From Streptomyces colonosanans (GTDB lineage: Bacteria; Actinomycetota; Actinomycetes; Streptomycetales; Streptomycetaceae): a stretch of DNA of 64,000 nucleotides. How positions within the stretch are numbered: the stretch's first letter is position 1; the number at the start of each line of letters is the position of its first letter. Shown piece by piece: positions 33,552-42,036 of the stretch. Under the pieces are notes generated by a model that was not told the origin of the DNA, made no database searches, and saw only the letters and a list, made by a program, of their open reading frames with translations. The stretch spans positions 25,898-89,897 of the forward strand of contig NZ_MLYP01000079.1 in assembly GCF_001866645.1 (NCBI RefSeq), read 5' to 3'. The position numbers and the translations under genes were made by a program.

Positions 33552-33771
33552 CCTCCCGAGTCCGCCCCCGCACCTCCAGACCGGCGAGCAACTCCGCCGT
33601 CGCCGCGGCGACCGCGTCCACCGCCTGGTCAAACACCTCACGGTTGTGGGCGGCCGGGGCCCGGAAGCCGGAGACCTTGCGCACGAACTGGAGCGCGGCG
33701 GCGCGGATCTCCTCCTCCGTGGCCTCTTCGGGGAGGGCGGGCGGGCGAAGCGTCTTGATGCTGCGGCACAT
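33523..33771 (-). CDS. DUF2277 family protein
   Basis: An 82-residue protein opening MCRSIKTLRPPALPEEATEE, then IRAAALQFVRKVSGF, the compact DUF2277 signature (MCR-x-IKTL-x-ATEEEI-x-AAALQFVRKVSG). It may be nucleic-acid binding (the fold is short and basic-helical), but no function is established. It converges on and overlaps the DedA gene end. Confidence 0.85.
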   Translation of the reverse strand: MCRSIKTLRPPALPEEATEEEIRAAALQFVRKVSGFRAPAAHNREVFDQAVDAVAAATAELLAGLEVRGRTREATSAVRDGA

Positions 33772-33865
33772 GCGTCCAGTGTCGCGCGCTCCGCCGCCCC
33801 CCGGGTACGACGGAGCACGTGTCACGCGAGGAATACCCGTGCTCCCCCGCCGAGTTGGGCACGGC

Positions 33866-34636
33866 ATGACCTCTGCCGACATCCTGTACGTGGGCGGTCC
33901 CACCGCCGTCATCGAGCTGGGCGGCGTACGTCTGCTCACGGACCCGACCTTCGACGCCCCGGGCACCTACGCCGTCGGCTCGCGCGCCCTGGTCAAGACG
34001 GCCGGCCCCGCGCGGACGGCGACGGAGATCGCCCCGGTCGACGCCGTCCTCCTCTCCCACGACCAGCACCCGGACAACCTGGACACCGCGGGCCGCCGCT
34101 ACCTGGCCGAGGCCCCGCTGGCCCTGTCCACGGCATCGGCGTACGACCGTATCGGCGCCCCGGTGCGGGCCCTGCCGTCCTGGGACCATCTAGAGCTGCC
34201 CTGCCCCGACGGCGGGGTGCTGCGCGTGACCGCCGTGCCCGCGCTGCACGGCCCCGAAGGCAGCGAGCCGCTGGTCGGCGAGGTCACCGGCTTCGTCCTG
34301 TCCGGCGAGGGCCTCCCCACGGTGTACGTCAGCGGCGACAACGCCTCCCTCGGCGTGGTCCGTACGATCACCGACCGCCTCGGCCCGGTCGACCTGGCCC
34401 TCCTGTTCGCGGGCGCCGCCCGGACCCCCCTCGTCCCGGACGCCCCGCTGACGCTGACGAGCCGGGACGCCGCCGAGGCGGCTCGGATCCTCGGCGCTCG
34501 CCATGTCGTACCGCTGCACTTCGAGCACTGGGCCCACTTCACCGAGGACGGCCCCACGCTGGCAAAGGCGTTCGCGGACGCGAGCCTGCCGGACCGGCTG
34601 CACCTGCTGGAACCGGGCTCCTCGGTGCGCCTGTAG
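33866..34636 (+). CDS. Metallo-beta-lactamase-fold hydrolase (L-ascorbate-lactonase/UlaG-like)
   Basis: 256 residues. The metal-binding motif is LLSHDQHPDNLD (variant of S-H-x-H-x-D-H, with His lost at one place and Asn at the end). Later ligands are ALHGPEG, VSGDNASLG and PLHFEHWAHF. The N-terminal ILYVGGPTAVIELGGVRLLT is typical of the UlaG-like branch of the superfamily. The altered ligands may mean a single metal ion or a changed activity. ATG at 33866, 95 bp from the divergent DUF2277 gene. Substrate unknown. Confidence 0.8.
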   Translation: MTSADILYVGGPTAVIELGGVRLLTDPTFDAPGTYAVGSRALVKTAGPARTATEIAPVDAVLLSHDQHPDNLDTAGRRYLAEAPLALSTASAYDRIGAPVRALPSWDHLELPCPDGGVLRVTAVPALHGPEGSEPLVGEVTGFVLSGEGLPTVYVSGDNASLGVVRTITDRLGPVDLALLFAGAARTPLVPDAPLTLTSRDAAEAARILGARHVVPLHFEHWAHFTEDGPTLAKAFADASLPDRLHLLEPGSSVRL

Positions 34637-34765
34637 GGCAACGAGACCCAAGCATTTCCTAGGGGATGACCAAGCTCTTCCGAGGATTGACTGGACTGTC
34701 CACCCCTTGTGATCATCGCCGAGAGGTCTTCGACCGGGGACCAGAACAATGAACGGGGACGGGAC

Positions 34766-35677
34766 ATGACGAACGAGAACCTCACGGTGGCAGTCCTGGG
34801 ACCGGGCGGTGTCGGCGGTCTGCTCGCCGCGCTGCTGGCCCGGGCCGGGCACCGGGTGATCTGCCTGGCGGGCGAGGAGACCTCACGCACGCTCAGCGAG
34901 CACGGCATCCGCGTACGCAGCAACCGGTTCGGGGACTTCACGGCGCAGGTCGAGGCGGACACGGAACTGCGCGAGCCGGCCGACGTCGTGTTCGTCGCGG
35001 TCAAGCACACCGCGCTCGACGCCGCGCTGGACCGCGTACCGGCGACGGTGCTCGGCGAAGACACCCTGGTCGTACCGCTGCTGAACGGCGTGGAACACCC
35101 GGAGGTCCTGCGCGGACGCTACGGCGCCGCGCGAGTGGCACCCGCCGTGATCCGCGTCGAGTCGACCCGTGTCGCGCCCGCGGTGATCGAGCACGACAGC
35201 CCGTTCATGGAGGTCGATCTGACCGGGGACACCGTGGCGCGCGACCGTCTCGACCGGCTCGCCGGGGCCCTCGAGTGGGCGGGGGTGCGGACCCACGTCC
35301 TGGACGGAGAGGCGGCGACCCTGTGGGCGAAGATGGGGTTCCTTGCGCCGCTCGCGCTGCTCACGACGCGGTACGGGGTGCCACTCGGCGACATCCGCAC
35401 CCTGCACCGCGAGGAACTGGTGTCCCTGGTGGAGGAGACGGCGGCGGTCGGCCGGGCGAGCGGCGCGGCCACGGACCCGGCGGCGGCCCTCGCGCGGTAC
35501 GACGCCTTCCCGGCGGAGACGAAGTCGTCGATGCAGCGCGACGCGGAGGCCGGCCGCCCGCTCGAGCTGGACGCGATCGGCGGGGCGTTGCTGAGGGCGG
35601 CCGAGCGGCACGGGGTGGCGGTGCCGGTGGCGACGCGCCTCGTCGGGGAGTTGGGCCGGTCGTTGCCGAACTCGTGA
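34766..35677 (+). CDS. 2-dehydropantoate 2-reductase (PanE/ApbA)-like dehydrogenase
   Basis: 303 residues. The N-terminal NADP Rossmann motif is VAVLGPGGVGGLLAALLARA (8-27), followed by the conserved VFVAVKHTALDAAL and VVPLLNGVEH (Asn in the active site). The C-terminal helical domain has LWAKMGFLAPLALLTTRYGV, with catalytic Lys in AKM, and TKSSMQRDAEAGRPLELDAI with the family's SSM-x-D-x-E-GR-x-x-E-D/E. It would reduce ketopantoate in pantothenate synthesis. Many actinomycetes have several paralogues, so a different keto acid is possible. Confidence 0.85.
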   Translation: MTNENLTVAVLGPGGVGGLLAALLARAGHRVICLAGEETSRTLSEHGIRVRSNRFGDFTAQVEADTELREPADVVFVAVKHTALDAALDRVPATVLGEDTLVVPLLNGVEHPEVLRGRYGAARVAPAVIRVESTRVAPAVIEHDSPFMEVDLTGDTVARDRLDRLAGALEWAGVRTHVLDGEAATLWAKMGFLAPLALLTTRYGVPLGDIRTLHREELVSLVEETAAVGRASGAATDPAAALARYDAFPAETKSSMQRDAEAGRPLELDAIGGALLRAAERHGVAVPVATRLVGELGRSLPNS

Positions 35678-35681
35678 GCCG

Positions 35682-36575
35682 TCAGGACAGCGCGTTGTGC
35701 CGGCTGACCATGTCGGCGAAGGCGTGGGCCGACGGGGACAGCGTGTCCCAGCGGCGCACCGCCCAGCCGACGGCGAGCGGCGGCAGTTCGGGCACCGGGA
35801 CGAACCGCAGCCCGGGCCGGTCGTGGGCGCGAAAGCCGGGCAGGTCGGGCACAACCGCGCGGCCGACGCCGAGTTCGGCGAGCAGGACGGCGGTGTCCCA
35901 GTCGGCCACACTGGTGTCGGAGGTGGCCGCAGGTATCCCCAACTCGACGTAGGCAGCGTCGAGTTGGGTGCGGGAGGTGGAGCCCTCGGGCAGGCTGATG
36001 AGTCGCAGCCCGGCCAGGTCGGCGGCCTCGGCCCGCTCCCGCCCGGCGAGTTCGTCGTCGGCGGGCATGGCGAGCACCCAGGACAGATGGGCGACGGGCC
36101 GCTGCTCGACGCCGCGCACGGGCGCCCCGAGGGTCACCCAGGCGAGGTCGAGCCCGGGCTCCCGCAGTGCGTCGAAGCAGCTCCGGCTCGAACTCTCGGT
36201 CTGGAACTCCAGGCTGACCCGGGGATGTTGCCGCCGGAACTCGGCGACCGCCGCGGCCATGAAGTGCCGCACGGTGACACTGCCGGTGGCGATCCGTACG
36301 ACGCCACCGTCGCCCTGCGCGATCTCCGCCAGCCTGCGCAGCGCCAGGTCGAGCCCGGACATCCCCTCCGCGGCGGCCTGGTGGAGCACGCGCCCGGCCC
36401 GGGTGGGTACGACCCCGCGCGACTGCCGCTCCACCAGTCCGACGCCCACCTCGCGCTCCAGCCGCCGTACGTGCTGGCTGACGGCGGACTGGGTGCAGCC
36501 CAGCTCCCGGGCCACCGCACTGAGGCTTCCGGCCCGGCAGACGGCGACGAAGACACGCAGATCATCGAGGGTCAC
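35682..36575 (-). CDS. LysR-family transcriptional regulator
   Basis: A 297-residue LysR regulator. The winged helix-turn-helix is TLDDLRVFVAVCRAGSLSAV, ARELGCTQSAVSQHVRRLER, EVGVGLVERQSRGVVPT (2-60). The periplasmic-binding-protein-like effector domain follows (FFQTESSSR-type loop, LAVGWAVRRWD near the end). A GTG start is used; a TTG three codons upstream cannot be excluded. The gene it normally controls (often divergent) is not obvious: upstream there is only a possible remnant at 36631-36720. Confidence 0.85.
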   Translation of the reverse strand: MTLDDLRVFVAVCRAGSLSAVARELGCTQSAVSQHVRRLEREVGVGLVERQSRGVVPTRAGRVLHQAAAEGMSGLDLALRRLAEIAQGDGGVVRIATGSVTVRHFMAAAVAEFRRQHPRVSLEFQTESSSRSCFDALREPGLDLAWVTLGAPVRGVEQRPVAHLSWVLAMPADDELAGRERAEAADLAGLRLISLPEGSTSRTQLDAAYVELGIPAATSDTSVADWDTAVLLAELGVGRAVVPDLPGFRAHDRPGLRFVPVPELPPLAVGWAVRRWDTLSPSAHAFADMVSRHNALS

Positions 36576-36630
36576 GGTGGTCAAAGGTAGCCGCCGGGCG
36601 CGGCCGGCCGCCGGGCGGTGCGGGGAAACG

Positions 36631-36720
36631 TCAGACCGCGTGGGCCTTGGCCGGCAGCTCCAGGACCTCGGCCGCGGTGCCCGTCTCGCCGAGGCGCGGG
36701 GGTCCGCTCGACGACACCCC
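36631..36720 (-). other. Possible 3' remnant of a lost gene
   Basis: On the minus strand a frame ends GETGTAAEVLELPAKAHAV before a stop at 36633, with protein-like composition. It has no start and no RBS. It lies where the partner of the divergent LysR gene would be expected. Not recognised. Confidence 0.25.
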
Positions 36721-36839
36721 GGTGCGCCTCGGGGCTTATGAGGGGACGCCTCTGCGCCAGGAGCGACGCCATACAACCGTTCGGATGAAGCGGCCGAAGC
36801 AACTCGCATCGAAAAATCGAACAGACGTAGCATTGCCGT

Positions 36840-37181
36840 GTGGCTGTGACCTATGACTTCCCGAGTGACCTCCTCGCCGGCCAGGAGGAGCTGCACCAGG
36901 TCCGGGCAGAGCTCCTGACCCTGCTGAAGCGGCTGCCCTGGTCGGTGGAACCACTGGACGGCTTCAGCGACGCCACCGGTTGGCGCAAGGTGGAGCGCCC
37001 GGCCTCCCCGGGCTGGACCGAGGACGAACAGGCCGAGGTGGAAAAGCTCCGGCAGCGCGAGCGGGAACTCGCGGTGTTCGTCTCCTGTCACCGCTTCTGG
37101 GTGGAGGTGACGACCGAGGGCAAGGTGGACGCGCGTATGCGCCTGAAGCACGTGCACGAGGAGCCGCCGACTGAGACATGA
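36840..37181 (+). CDS. Hypothetical protein, cytosolic, 113 residues
   Basis: MAVTYDFPSDLLAGQEELHQ begins a mostly helical acidic protein with the coiled segment WTEDEQAEVEKLRQRERELA. No family was identified. The start GTG at 36840 has no strong RBS, but codon use is typical of real genes. It is probably cotranscribed with the membrane protein 70 bp downstream. Small helical proteins of this type are widespread in Streptomyces. Confidence 0.65.
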   Translation: MAVTYDFPSDLLAGQEELHQVRAELLTLLKRLPWSVEPLDGFSDATGWRKVERPASPGWTEDEQAEVEKLRQRERELAVFVSCHRFWVEVTTEGKVDARMRLKHVHEEPPTET

Positions 37182-37251
37182 GGCAGGGCCCGGACCACCC
37201 GGCTCCGACCGGTCAACTCCCCCACCACGGCCTCCTTTAGGGTTGCTGCCC

Positions 37252-38232
37252 ATGTGGCAAGGACAGCAGCCGCCCGGGGGCGAGCCGAACCCGCAGCACC
37301 AGAACCCCTACCAGCAGCCGGGGTACCAGCAACCCAATCCGTACCAGCAGCAGCCACACCCCTATCAGCAGCCGGGGCAGTCGCAGTGGGGTGCGCCGAC
37401 GCAGGAGCAGCCGCCGAGCGGCGGGGGCGGCGGGAAGCGCACGAAGGTCGTCGTGATCGCGGCGGCCACGGCCGTCGTCGTGGCCGCGGGCGTCGCCGGC
37501 TTCCTGCTCCTGGGCGGAAACAAGGATGCCAAGGCCAAGGACGCCAAGGCGTCTGCCAGTTCCTCGCAGAGCGCGAAGGCCTCCCCGTCCGAGTCGGACG
37601 ACGAGGCGCGCGGTACCGAGACCGACAAGCCGACCGTCCCGGGCTGGAAGGTCGTCGTCAACCCCAAGTGGGGCGTCGCCTTCGACGTCCCGGCGGACTG
37701 GGAGGTGATGGGCCCGGACCGCGCCGCCGCCTTCTCGGACGTGAAGACGGGCGAGCCCATCGCCTATCTGGGAGGCATCGCCAGTTACAAATCGAAATGG
37801 TGCACGTCCGACGACGACAAGGACGGCCACACGGACGACACGTCGCTGGCCACGACGGGTACCAAGGGCGCCAAGGGCGCCAAGAACACCGACGATGTGG
37901 CACTGAACACGGTGTACTGGTGGGTGTACGCCCCCTACACGCAGCCGGACAAGAAGAGCATCAGCGTCGACGAGAAGGCCCAGCCCTACACGACGAACAC
38001 GGGCGTCAAGGGCAGCATCGCCTGGGCCTGGTCGACCAACTCGCCGTCGAAGGGCAAGGGCAAGTGCGAGAGCGACGGCAAAGCGGTGTCGTTCGGCTTC
38101 AAGAACTCGGCCGGTGACTTCGTGTCGTGGACCTTCTACGGCGCCAAGGGCGTTGGTGAAGAGGTCCCCAAGAAGACCATCATGAAGATCCTCAGCACGG
38201 TCAGGCTGCACGGCGACCCGGCAGCGCACTGA
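37252..38232 (+). CDS. Membrane-anchored extracellular protein with Gln/Pro/Tyr-rich N-terminus
   Basis: 326 residues. The cytosolic N-terminus has repeats of PYQQPG/YQQPNPYQQ (about 16-44). One membrane helix (TKVVVIAAATAVVVAAGVAG, about 65-88) and a Lys/Ala/Ser linker lead to an extracellular globular domain (WKVVVNPKWGVAFDVPADWE to TIMKILSTVRLHG). The outer domain resembles the DUF8017/PsbP-like domains that occur behind such proline-rich tails in Streptomyces. Probably a cell-surface sensor or structural protein; function unknown. A strong hairpin follows. Confidence 0.75.
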   Translation: MWQGQQPPGGEPNPQHQNPYQQPGYQQPNPYQQQPHPYQQPGQSQWGAPTQEQPPSGGGGGKRTKVVVIAAATAVVVAAGVAGFLLLGGNKDAKAKDAKASASSSQSAKASPSESDDEARGTETDKPTVPGWKVVVNPKWGVAFDVPADWEVMGPDRAAAFSDVKTGEPIAYLGGIASYKSKWCTSDDDKDGHTDDTSLATTGTKGAKGAKNTDDVALNTVYWWVYAPYTQPDKKSISVDEKAQPYTTNTGVKGSIAWAWSTNSPSKGKGKCESDGKAVSFGFKNSAGDFVSWTFYGAKGVGEEVPKKTIMKILSTVRLHGDPAAH

Positions 38233-38242
38233 ACCACCCGCG

Positions 38243-38269
38243 GGGTGTCACGGCGCGGCCGTGGCACCC
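38243..38269 (+). terminator. Hairpin terminator of the membrane-protein gene
   Basis: A 12-bp stem, gggtgtcacggc with gccgtggcaccc (one G-U), loop gcg. It starts 11 bases after the stop codon. Confidence 0.8.
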
Positions 38270-38506
38270 TGCTTCTGGCTCAGCCCCAGGGCTTCCCCGC
38301 CGATGACCGCTGTCCGGTCCACGCCGACATGGCGCCAAGGCCGGTGCGAAGCCGCCACCGGCCAGGAGGGCTGCCGCGTCGCCTGTCCGGCCGGGCCGTC
38401 GAGACGTTCGGCACCAGCCGAGAAGAGTGCAGATGCGGATCCGTGCCGCGGCCGTCAACCGTGGCTGCCATCCGGCGCCTTCGGTGCTGCAGCCCCGGCG
38501 GGCCGG
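38270..38506. other. Intergenic region without recognisable gene
   Basis: GC-rich, with short open frames on both strands that have no RBS and no protein-like repeats. It may contain decayed coding sequence. Nothing can be supported. Confidence 0.3.
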
Positions 38507-38896
38507 CTATGTGGTTGCCGCGCGGAAAAGAGCCAGGAGGGCCTGGGCCGGCAGGGTGTCCGCGTCGAAGAACTGCGTGGCCAGCGCGGCTGGCACTGCC
38601 GTTCCGTGCATGCGGACCTCGTGGCATCTGAAACAGAACGCGGCCTCGAACAGCACCAGGTCGAGAGAGTCCTCGTAGGCCCGGACACTCCAGCCTGGCG
38701 AGAAGCCGCAGCAGTGCTGTTCGCTGCCGGGCAGGTTCTCGATCAAAGTCAGGGCGTTGGTGGCCTCGCTCCCGGTCCAGTGGGCGACCGCCCTGCCGGG
38801 ACAGGGGGCGCCCTTCTTGGCCGGCAGGGCGGAGATCCTCACGACCTCGATCAGCACGGTGGACGCAACGGCTTCGGCGGGGAGCTGCACGTGCAC
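38507..38896 (-). CDS. Hypothetical protein with conserved-looking Cys pairs
   Basis: A predicted 129-residue protein, starting at GTG as MHVQLPAEAVASTVLIEVVR. It includes RISALPAKKGAPCPG, SEQHCCGFSPGWSVRAYEDS and EAAFCFRCHEVRMHG. The Cys residues (HCC, CFRCH) suggest a metal-binding or redox fold. It is not matched to any family by eye. Codon use is consistent with a real gene, but the start is uncertain: an in-frame ATG at 39013 would add 39 residues of low-complexity sequence. No obvious operon. Confidence 0.45.
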   Translation of the reverse strand: MHVQLPAEAVASTVLIEVVRISALPAKKGAPCPGRAVAHWTGSEATNALTLIENLPGSEQHCCGFSPGWSVRAYEDSLDLVLFEAAFCFRCHEVRMHGTAVPAALATQFFDADTLPAQALLALFRAATT

Positions 38897-39060
38897 AGTC
38901 TGCTCTTCTTGCCGGCGGCCGGCTGAGGCATGCCGAGACCCGGGCAGAGCGCAACCCAGGACCTGGAGACCCGCACCGTCTGGCAGATCAGACGTGTGAA
39001 GCGGCCGCCTCATGGCCCATCCGGCACGTAAGTGGCGGGTCCGAGCGGCCGAGAAAGATC

Positions 39061-39102
39061 AAGGCCCAGGTCTCCGGGTGTCTACCCGCTGACCTGGGCC
39101 TT
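39061..39102 (-). terminator. Terminator downstream of tRNA-Val
   Basis: A 12-bp outer stem, aaggcccaggtc with gacctgggcctt, encloses a small cgggtg/tacccg hairpin. On the minus strand it follows the tRNA 3' end by 17 bases. Confidence 0.8.
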
Positions 39103-39118
39103 TCTTTCGTCCTGAGAC

Positions 39119-39193
39119 TGGTGGGCGCGGACGGTTTCGAACCGCCGACATCCGCCTTGTAAGGGCGGCGCTCTACCGCTGAGCTACGCGCCC
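39119..39193 (-). tRNA. tRNA-Val(TAC), CCA encoded
   Basis: Full cloverleaf on the minus strand. The acceptor GGGCGCG pairs with CGCGCCC then A. The D-arm is GCTCAGCGGTAGAGC, and the anticodon arm CCGCC-CTTACAA-GGCGG has anticodon TAC (reads GTA, valine). The T-arm is GGCGGTTCGAAACCGTC (one pair offset, usual GTTCGAA). The 3' CCA is encoded at 39119-39121. It is a standard 72-nt body plus CCA. Confidence 0.9.
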
Positions 39194-39381
39194 AGGAGTG
39201 GACAGCCTACATTGCCTGAGGTCCTGCCCTGCACACCCGTGTTCCACGGACGCCGCGACAGGCTGCTGCGGGGGTTATCCCCACCCCCGACCCGGGAGCA
39301 CGCCGGATCCTCACGGGGGCCGCGGATGCGTACGGTCGAAGGGCAGGTTCATCAGATCATCATCTCTTCGGGGGGAAACTC

Positions 39382-40176
39382 ATGGCTCGTACGGCCGCGC
39401 GTACTGGACGCACTCGGCGGACGAAGCGTGCCCGGGCAGTCGCCGTCACGGGAGTCGTCGCGGTGCTCGTCGCTACGGCCGCCGCCTGTGGAGACGACGC
39501 GGCCGACGACAAGCATCCGGATCACCGTGCCTTCGCGCTGCACGGCCGTACCCTCACCGTCGACTCCGACAACTCGGCGCTGGAAATCGTTCCGGCGAAC
39601 GTGGACAAGGTCGAGGTCACGCGGTGGTTCCGGGGCACGGTCCTGGTCGGTGACGACCCCCGGGTGACCTGGGCCATGCAGGACGACCGGCTCGTCCTGC
39701 GGGTGAAGTGTTCAGGTGTGGTCGCAAGGTGCTCCGCCCGGCACCGGATCGAGGTGCCGCGTGGGGTCGCCGTCAAGGTCGACGAACGCAACGGGAGCGT
39801 GCGGGCGCAGGGCGTCAAGGAGGCACTGAGCATTCGCACACGGAACGGTTCGGTAGGGGTGACCGACTCCACGGGGCCGCTGACGCTGGACAGCCACAAC
39901 GGGCCGATCCGTGCGACGGGCGTGAGCTCACGGCGCGTGCACGTCGAAACGCGGAACGGCCCGGTCCACCTCGAACTCGCGGTCGTGCCCGACCAAGTGG
40001 AAGCGAGCAGCCGCAACGGCTCGGTGTCGATCGCACTGCCCCAGGGCAGCTACCACGTGACCACCGACACCCACAACGGCTCGACCCACGTGTCCGTCCC
40101 CCAGGACCCGAAGAGCTCCCATGTGATCGACACACTGACGAGGAACGGCTCGGTCACCGTACGGACGGCGGGTTAG
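39382..40176 (+). CDS. DUF4097-type beta-helix lipoprotein
   Basis: 264 residues. A twin-Arg-rich start (RTGRTRRTKRAR), hydrophobic core VAVTGVVAVLVATAA and AAC at about 36 suggest a lipoprotein. The rest is a right-handed beta-helix with a repeating R/S-N-G-S-V/P unit: DERNGSVRAQGVK, RTRNGSVGVTDSTG, DSHNGPIRATGVS, ETRNGPVHLEL, SSRNGSVSIALPQ, DTHNGSTHVSV and TRNGSVTV. This is the DUF4097 fold of putative envelope adhesin/stress proteins. Good RBS (GGGGGGAAACTC then ATG). Role unknown. Confidence 0.8.
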   Translation: MARTAARTGRTRRTKRARAVAVTGVVAVLVATAAACGDDAADDKHPDHRAFALHGRTLTVDSDNSALEIVPANVDKVEVTRWFRGTVLVGDDPRVTWAMQDDRLVLRVKCSGVVARCSARHRIEVPRGVAVKVDERNGSVRAQGVKEALSIRTRNGSVGVTDSTGPLTLDSHNGPIRATGVSSRRVHVETRNGPVHLELAVVPDQVEASSRNGSVSIALPQGSYHVTTDTHNGSTHVSVPQDPKSSHVIDTLTRNGSVTVRTAG

Positions 40177-40290
40177 GCGGCGCGGCCGGGGCGGAGACCC
40201 GCCCCCGACACCGTGAACCGATCGCCCCGTGTGTTCGTCCTCAACCGGTGGGAGAATGAACCGGCAGGGCGAATGACACGGGAGAGGGAT

Positions 40291-41730
40291 GTGACGGCGA
40301 CACCACCGCAGCCGTACCCACCGCTTGCGCCATGTGCGCGCCGTCACGCGCCGAGCTGCCGCCTCGGCACCGCGCCACCCGCCGAAGCGCGCCGTGCGCG
40401 GCGCCCCGGCCCCGTCCGTGACACTCTTGCCCTCCTCGCGCTCCCCGTGGTCGCCGCCCTCCTCCTCCCCGCGTCGTTCGCCTCCGGCGGGACGCGGCGG
40501 TGGTTCGGGGGACGGGCCGAGGGGCTGCGGACCGAGGCGCAGGCCGCCAAGGACGCCGCCGCGGCCGCGTTCTACGAGCTCGACACCGCCCAGCGCGATC
40601 TGAGGATCTCGATCGAGACCATCACCGCCGTCGACGACTCCCCCGCCGCGCGCCGCGCGATCGCCGATTTCGAGGCACTCGGGCAGCGCATCGACGAGGT
40701 CAGCCACCGCTACATCGAGGCCGTGGACGCGCACGACCTCGACCGGGTCGATCTCGAGGCCTCCGCGGCGTCCCGCGCCCGCGCCGAACTCACCACCGCC
40801 AAGGACGATCTCGTCCGTGTGAAGCAGGAGCTGGATCGTTTCGCCCAGGGGCTCGGGCCGCTGCTAGGCAAGGCCGAGACCCAGCTCGCCCGGGTCGCCC
40901 CGGCCGTGGAGCGGGCCCGCCAGGCCCTGCTCGCCGCCAGCAACGCCCTGGACGACGTGCGGAACTCCGGTCTGAAGGCCGACGACCTGGCCGCGCGTCT
41001 GGCCGCCCTCGCCCCCGAACTGACCAAGCTCAACCAGGGCGCGGCACAGTACGGCGTGCCGCAGACCCTGGAGCGCGCCGAGCGGGTTACGCGAGAGGCC
41101 GAGGCCGTACGCGCGGAGGCCGCGCGGCTGCCTGAGCGCGCCGCCGAGATCGACAACCGGCTGGTGTCCCTGCGCACCCGCGCGCAGGCGCTCACCACCC
41201 GTGCCGGTCAGGTGGATCCCGTACTGAGTGAGCTGCGGCGACGGTTCTCGGCCGCCTGCTGGCAGGATCTGCAGCACGTGCCGGACCAGGCCGGCGAGGC
41301 GGTACGGCAGGCCGAGCTGAAGCTGAAGGAGGCGCAGGCCGCCCGCGCCGCCCAGCACTGGCCGGACGCGACCTCACTGCTGTCCACCGTACGGGCGCTG
41401 CTGAACACCACGGACGAGGCCGTGTCCGCGGCCGGCGACCGGCTGCGGCAGCTCAACGCCGTGCAGAAGGATCCGCAGGCGGAGATCGAACGGACCCGGT
41501 TCGCGGTCCGGGACGCGCAGCGGCTGGCCATGACGGGGCGTACGGCTCCCGATCCGCGGCACGCCCGCCCGCTCGACGAGTCCGTGGCCCGTCTCGACCG
41601 TGCGATCGCCACGCTGGAGGGCCGCCACCCGGACTACTGGCACTTCCTGACCGAGACGGAGGCGGTGCGGCAGACGGCCGCCCAGGTCGTGGCCCGCATC
41701 CGCGAGGAACGCGGCACGGGCGCGTCGTAG
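40291..41730 (+). CDS. Membrane-anchored long coiled-coil protein
   Basis: 479 residues. A basic Pro/Arg-rich cytosolic start precedes one membrane helix (LALLALPVVAALLLPASFA, about 48-66). About 400 residues follow that are almost entirely alpha-helical with heptads rich in Ala, Arg, Glu and Leu (for example TAQRDLRISIETITAVDD, RARAELTTAKDDLVRVKQEL, AGEAVRQAELKLKEAQAARA). It resembles eukaryotic-type TPM-associated or septation-site coiled-coil proteins in architecture only. GTG at 40291 has GGAGAGG 5 bases upstream. It may scaffold envelope or division complexes. Not recognised. Confidence 0.6.
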   Translation: MTATPPQPYPPLAPCARRHAPSCRLGTAPPAEARRARRPGPVRDTLALLALPVVAALLLPASFASGGTRRWFGGRAEGLRTEAQAAKDAAAAAFYELDTAQRDLRISIETITAVDDSPAARRAIADFEALGQRIDEVSHRYIEAVDAHDLDRVDLEASAASRARAELTTAKDDLVRVKQELDRFAQGLGPLLGKAETQLARVAPAVERARQALLAASNALDDVRNSGLKADDLAARLAALAPELTKLNQGAAQYGVPQTLERAERVTREAEAVRAEAARLPERAAEIDNRLVSLRTRAQALTTRAGQVDPVLSELRRRFSAACWQDLQHVPDQAGEAVRQAELKLKEAQAARAAQHWPDATSLLSTVRALLNTTDEAVSAAGDRLRQLNAVQKDPQAEIERTRFAVRDAQRLAMTGRTAPDPRHARPLDESVARLDRAIATLEGRHPDYWHFLTETEAVRQTAAQVVARIREERGTGAS

Positions 41731-41807
41731 CACCGGCCCCCGATCACCGTGGAGCCTCGGCCCCGGACGGCCTGTGCTCTTCGGGGGCCGCCCGTTAACC
41801 TGTGCGC

Positions 41808-42029
41808 ATGCCTCGCTATGAGTACCGCTGCCGTACCTGCGGCGACACGTTCGAACTGAGCCGTCCGATGGCGGAGTCCTCCGCCCCCGCGTCCTGCCCG
41901 TCGGGCCATGACGACACGGTGAAGCTCCTGTCGACGGTCGTGGTGGGAGGCACCGCGACCGCCGCCGCGCCGGCGCCGCGGGCGGGCGGCGCAGGGGGCG
42001 GGTGCTGCGGCGGGGGCTGCTGCGGCTGA
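41808..42029 (+). CDS. FmdB-family zinc-ribbon protein
   Basis: 73 residues beginning MPRYEYRCRTCGDTFELSRP, the FmdB/CxxC_CxxC_SSSS signature: CRTC, then CPSGHDD where the second Cys pair is replaced by a lone Cys and His. The tail is Gly/Cys-rich (GGGCCGGGCCG). Members regulate formamidase or bind metals and are generally found as small stand-alone proteins. ATG at 41808. Confidence 0.8.
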   Translation: MPRYEYRCRTCGDTFELSRPMAESSAPASCPSGHDDTVKLLSTVVVGGTATAAAPAPRAGGAGGGCCGGGCCG

Positions 42030-42036
42030 GTGCCGC

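Noticed and set aside
37280..37380. CAGCAG-rich stretch as a tandem DNA repeat
   Set aside because: It encodes the PYQQP repeats of the membrane protein, and the repetition is explained by the protein sequence.
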